In this document: positions 61,432 to 64,000 of the stretch, in pieces
Numbering within the stretch: the first letter of the stretch is position 1
Layout: every line of letters begins with the position of its first letter
The notes under the pieces: generated by a model
The model's input: the letters and a program-made list of their open reading frames with translations, nothing else
Database searches by the model: none
Told to the model about the DNA's origin: nothing
Position numbers and translations under genes: made by a program
NCBI RefSeq assembly: GCF_020731285.1
Contig: NZ_JAJFOW010000012.1
Span: 1-64,000, forward strand
From: Cohnella baijiui
GTDB taxonomy: Bacteria; Bacillota; Bacilli; Paenibacillales; Paenibacillaceae
Length of the DNA stretch: 64,000 nucleotides
Direction: 5' to 3'

Positions 61432-62174
61432 GGGAATCCCCCCTCTTTGTCGATGGTAAGCAGAGAAGCGGCCTCCCGATCGGCAATGATCGTCAACTGC
61501 GGAGCCAATTGCAGGTAGGAAGCCGGGATTTCCGAGGTGACCGGCCCTTCCAGCGCCTGCTTCAACGCGTAGGCTTTCTTGCTGCCCGAAGCGATCAGTA
61601 CGATTTCCTTCGCCTTCATGATGGCGGCCAAGCCGACCGTAATGCCGTGCGCCGGCACCAGTTCATCCCAATAGGCGAAGTTGTACGTTTGCGTCTCGGA
61701 GGATAAAGCCACAATGCGGGTCGGACTGTCGGGAGGAGACATCGGCTCGTTGAAGCCGATATGGCCGTTCGTGCCGATCCCTTCGACGACTAGGTCCAGC
61801 CCTCCCATCGATTCGATCGTGCGATCGAAAACCTGGCAGGCCAGCTGAGGCTCGGGAGCGCTTCCATCAATCCGATTTACGCGCTCCGATGCGATTCCGC
61901 AAGGCTCGATCAATACCCGGTTCAACCACTGGTACAAGCTCTGATAGTTGTCCGGAGGGATGCCTAGGTATTCCTCCATCGAAAAGATATGAGTCTCCCG
62001 CATGTTCAGCTCGCCCGCTCTGCTCTTCTCCGCCAAAGCGTGGTACATGCCGATGGGCGTATTGCCCGTCGTAAGGCCGAGAAGAGCATTCTTCTTCCGG
62101 CGGACGACGGATTCCACCGCCTCGGCGGCGAGGAGGCTCATCTCCTGGTAATCCTTCGTAATCATTAGCTTCAT
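61410..62174 (-). CDS. nagB: Glucosamine-6-phosphate deaminase-like protein
   Basis: This 254-residue protein follows the NagB layout: GLTTGNTPIGMYHAL at about 32-46, FSMEEYLGIPPDNYQSLYQWLN near 65 and GIGTNGHIGFNEP near 134-146 with the catalytic His. In characterised NagB the second motif reads MDEY and its Asp is the proton-transfer residue (Asp72 in E. coli). Here it is Glu, so activity or substrate may differ. Start ATG 62174 is preferred over 62180. With the kinase and aldolase it suggests amino-sugar or related catabolism. Confidence 0.85.
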   Translation of the reverse strand: MKLMITKDYQEMSLLAAEAVESVVRRKKNALLGLTTGNTPIGMYHALAEKSRAGELNMRETHIFSMEEYLGIPPDNYQSLYQWLNRVLIEPCGIASERVNRIDGSAPEPQLACQVFDRTIESMGGLDLVVEGIGTNGHIGFNEPMSPPDSPTRIVALSSETQTYNFAYWDELVPAHGITVGLAAIMKAKEIVLIASGSKKAYALKQALEGPVTSEIPASYLQLAPQLTIIADREAASLLTIDKEGGFPCPHSSV

Positions 62175-62183
62175 CGGCATGCC

Positions 62184-62480
62184 TCAGAACTCAAGCCGAT
62201 AATCGGTCGTAATCCGATCGGTCGCCAACGGACGAAAGTGTTGATCGGCAAACGCCACGTGAGCCGGGTGATATTTGTAAAACTCGATCACGTCCATGCT
62301 CTCGAATTCGACCGACAACGTGTAACGGTAACGGGCGGTTTCCGAACAGGCGGTGCCGAAAGAAATGCCGATTACGCCCGGAATGGTCATAAGCTCCTTT
62401 TTTCCGATCTCGATCATCTTCAGGCAATCCTGATGCGTAGCGCCTTCACGGATATTAAAAACAATCAAATGGCGAATCAT
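62184..62480 (-). CDS. Dabb family (stress-responsive alpha/beta barrel) protein
   Basis: This 98-residue single-domain protein has the Dabb pattern: MIRHLIVFNIREGAT at the N-terminus, TIPGVIGISFG in the middle and FESMDVIEFYKYHPAHVAFADQHFRP near the end. It forms a dimeric ferredoxin-like barrel. Members are binding proteins, cyclases or lyases. It lies 12 bases after the oxidoreductase gene and nine before nagB, well inside the sugar operon. Confidence 0.88.
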   Translation of the reverse strand: MIRHLIVFNIREGATHQDCLKMIEIGKKELMTIPGVIGISFGTACSETARYRYTLSVEFESMDVIEFYKYHPAHVAFADQHFRPLATDRITTDYRLEF

Positions 62481-62492
62481 GTATGCAGCCTC

Positions 62493-63542
62493 CTAGACCA
62501 GACGGTTATTGCTCCACGGAAACGAAGATTCGACAGCCACTCTTTGGCCGGATTGGGAGGACTGATGGGCGGCCAGCATGATTTCCAGCACATGGAGGGA
62601 GTGTTCGCCGTGCGCGGGCGGCTGTTCGCCCATGGCCAAGTATTCGGCCAGGTAGGATGCCCCGCCTTCCCAAGCGTAAAGCCCTTGATCCTCTGCCCGT
62701 TTCTCCCATTTGCCGCCATCGCCGACACAGACGCTGACTCCCTTGGGCTCCCAATCGTAGCCGTTCAGAACCATAGCGCCACCGGTGCCGATGACTTGAA
62801 TCGTCCAATCGTCGAACTGGCGTTTGAACGTGTACCCGGTTTGTACGACCGAGAAGACCGAATGACCGTGATCCATAATCAACGCGGTGTTGTCGTCCGC
62901 TTCGACCTGAACGGTCTCTCCTCCGACGATCCGCTCGGGAATCGCGATTCCCGTAAAGCTGACGACGTTCTTGACCGGGCCAAGCAAGGCCGACAACGTC
63001 GTGATGTTGTAGACCCCAAGATCGAATAACGAGCCTCCGCCCTTGCGATAAAACCACGATCCCCAGCTTATGCCGCCATGCCCGTAAAAGCCTTGAGCCG
63101 TAAATGCCTTGCCGATTTCCCCGGATGCCAGGATGTCCGACATGCACCGAGCCGCGGGCGATGTGGGGGCGTTGGGCGCGGCGTGCAGCGCCAGTCCTTT
63201 TTGCCGAGCCAGCTGAATCAGCTCGTGAGCGTCCTTCAAATCGGTGGCAAGGGGCTTCTCGCACCAGACATGAACCCCGCTCTCCAAGGCAGCGCGGTTA
63301 ATCGGCGCATGGTAATTCATCGAGGTCAGATTGACGAGCAGATCGATCTTCGCCTCTCGAAGCATCTCGTTGACGTCGCCATAGACGTCTTTGATCCCGT
63401 GCTGATCGGCGAGCTGGCGAGCGTGTTCAACCCTGCTGTCGCACAGCGCGACCAGTTCGACATGCGGGCTGGCTAGCAAATTGGGGATATAGCATAGCGC
63501 AACATTGCCGCAGCCAGCTACCGCAACTCTGACTTTACTCAT
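62493..63542 (-). CDS. Gfo/Idh/MocA family oxidoreductase
   Basis: This 349-residue NAD(P)-dependent sugar oxidoreductase has the Rossmann motif VAGCGNVA at about 8-15, the substrate-site motif EKPLA (Glu95, Lys96, Pro97) and GGSLFDLGVYNI near 170-180. The C-terminal sheet domain forms the dimer face. It probably oxidises a hydroxyl of the imported sugar or inositol-like compound. ATG 63542 lies 25 bases after the aldolase gene. Confidence 0.92.
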   Translation of the reverse strand: MSKVRVAVAGCGNVALCYIPNLLASPHVELVALCDSRVEHARQLADQHGIKDVYGDVNEMLREAKIDLLVNLTSMNYHAPINRAALESGVHVWCEKPLATDLKDAHELIQLARQKGLALHAAPNAPTSPAARCMSDILASGEIGKAFTAQGFYGHGGISWGSWFYRKGGGSLFDLGVYNITTLSALLGPVKNVVSFTGIAIPERIVGGETVQVEADDNTALIMDHGHSVFSVVQTGYTFKRQFDDWTIQVIGTGGAMVLNGYDWEPKGVSVCVGDGGKWEKRAEDQGLYAWEGGASYLAEYLAMGEQPPAHGEHSLHVLEIMLAAHQSSQSGQRVAVESSFPWSNNRLV

Positions 63543-63567
63543 GTGAAATCCTCCTAGTCGTTCTGTC

Positions 63568-64000
63568 TTAACCGATATGTGTCATGGCCTGTTCCGGGGT
63601 GGCCCCCTCGTGCACGATAGCCATTAACGCCTTGGTCATACCGATCGGATTGGGATGCTGAATGATGTTGCGACCGTATACGAGCCCGCGCGCTCCTTGC
63701 CGCATGAGCTGATACGTTCGCCTCAACACTTCCTTGTCGTCAGCCGTCCCGCCGCCGCGGGGGAGAACGGGCACGCCGGAAGCGCATTCAACAATGAGAT
63801 GAAACTCCTCCGGGTCGTCGCACGGATCCGCTTTGATGACGTCCGCGCCGAGTTCGGCTGCCTGACGGACAAGCGGAAGGATTTTATGAAGATCGCCGTC
63901 TACCCCATATCCGCCCTTCGCCGAGTTGGTCTTCATCACAAGCGGCTCCACCATCAAGGGCATGCCGTATTGCTCGCATTCGCGCCTCAGAATCGCAATA
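63568..64000 (-). CDS. Class I aldolase of the DhnA/LsrF type (partial)
   Basis: The C-terminal 144 residues of a TIM-barrel aldolase are visible. ADVIKADPCDDPEEF carries the likely Schiff-base Lys, VPVLPRGGGTADDKEVLRRTYQLM forms the phosphate-binding loop, and GLVYGRNIIQHPNPIGMTKALMAIVHEG closes the barrel. The 5' part is beyond the window. It is the first visible gene of the operon and probably splits the phosphorylated sugar. Confidence 0.87.
   Translation of the reverse strand, partial: IAILRRECEQYGMPLMVEPLVMKTNSAKGGYGVDGDLHKILPLVRQAAELGADVIKADPCDDPEEFHLIVECASGVPVLPRGGGTADDKEVLRRTYQLMRQGARGLVYGRNIIQHPNPIGMTKALMAIVHEGATPEQAMTHIG

Overview
The window looks like a chromosome segment of a spore-forming Firmicute of the Paenibacillus/Cohnella type. 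Pointers are the high-GC housekeeping genes with strong AGGAGG-type ribosome binding sites, T-box leaders, a copper-amine-oxidase-like stalk protein, WYL-, HxlR- and TetR-type regulators and two-component/ABC modules. This assignment is inferred from gene content, not from an rRNA gene. There are no rRNA or tRNA genes and no CRISPR array.

Layout. (1) 1-7000, GC-rich core: the tail of an unidentified basic protein, a block of seven 20-base repeats, ywbE, a small membrane-anchored protein, a stalk-domain protein, an alpha/beta hydrolase, a secreted helical-repeat protein, thrC and rlmH. (2) 7000 to about 41060, a mosaic accessory island starting exactly at the 3' end of rlmH. Its composition shifts from gene to gene, and it holds many regulator-plus-enzyme or regulator-plus-efflux pairs, gene fragments and duplications. 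(3) 41-54.9 kb, further accessory DNA: acetyltransferases, an orphan immunity-like cluster, a two-component system with an ABC exporter, WYL and TetR regulators, MFS and MATE exporters and a DUF4062 protein. (4) 55.1-64 kb, one minus-strand sugar operon: aldolase, oxidoreductase, Dabb protein, NagB-like deaminase, FGGY kinase, hydrolase, isomerase-like protein, two permeases and a binding lipoprotein.

The most striking observation is that the last codons of rlmH (E-P-Y-H-K-stop) recur through the island in seven further places. These are 8325, 14143, 15225, 16014, 17899, 25088 and 30844, plus a decayed inverted copy at 25005-25022. Five have, on the upstream side, an arm reading AAAACTTGCCGTTAC or its inverse (8325, 14143, 15225, 30844 and the inverted copy); at 14143 and next to rlmH a matching arm, GTAACGGCAAGTTTT, follows. 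Three more arms lack a core (33615, 34693, 41048). The copies differ from rlmH almost only at synonymous third positions. This is the architecture of staphylococcal cassette chromosome (SCC) attachment sites, which also use the 3' end of rlmH (orfX). I read the island as a tandem array of small SCC-like cassettes, several of them self-contained: a threonyl-tRNA synthetase with two T-boxes, SRPBCC plus HxlR, TetR plus zinc ribbon, SDR plus TetR. No ccr-type serine recombinase lies in the window, so the mobilising enzyme must be elsewhere or lost.

Much of the cargo looks like stress, drug and detoxification functions under local control: multicopper oxidase, nitroreductase, FAD monooxygenase with TetR, AHL-lactonase-like enzyme with HxlR, MFS with ArsR, MATE with TetR, a second threonyl-tRNA synthetase, Ada and a TIR/deoxyribosyltransferase-like protein.
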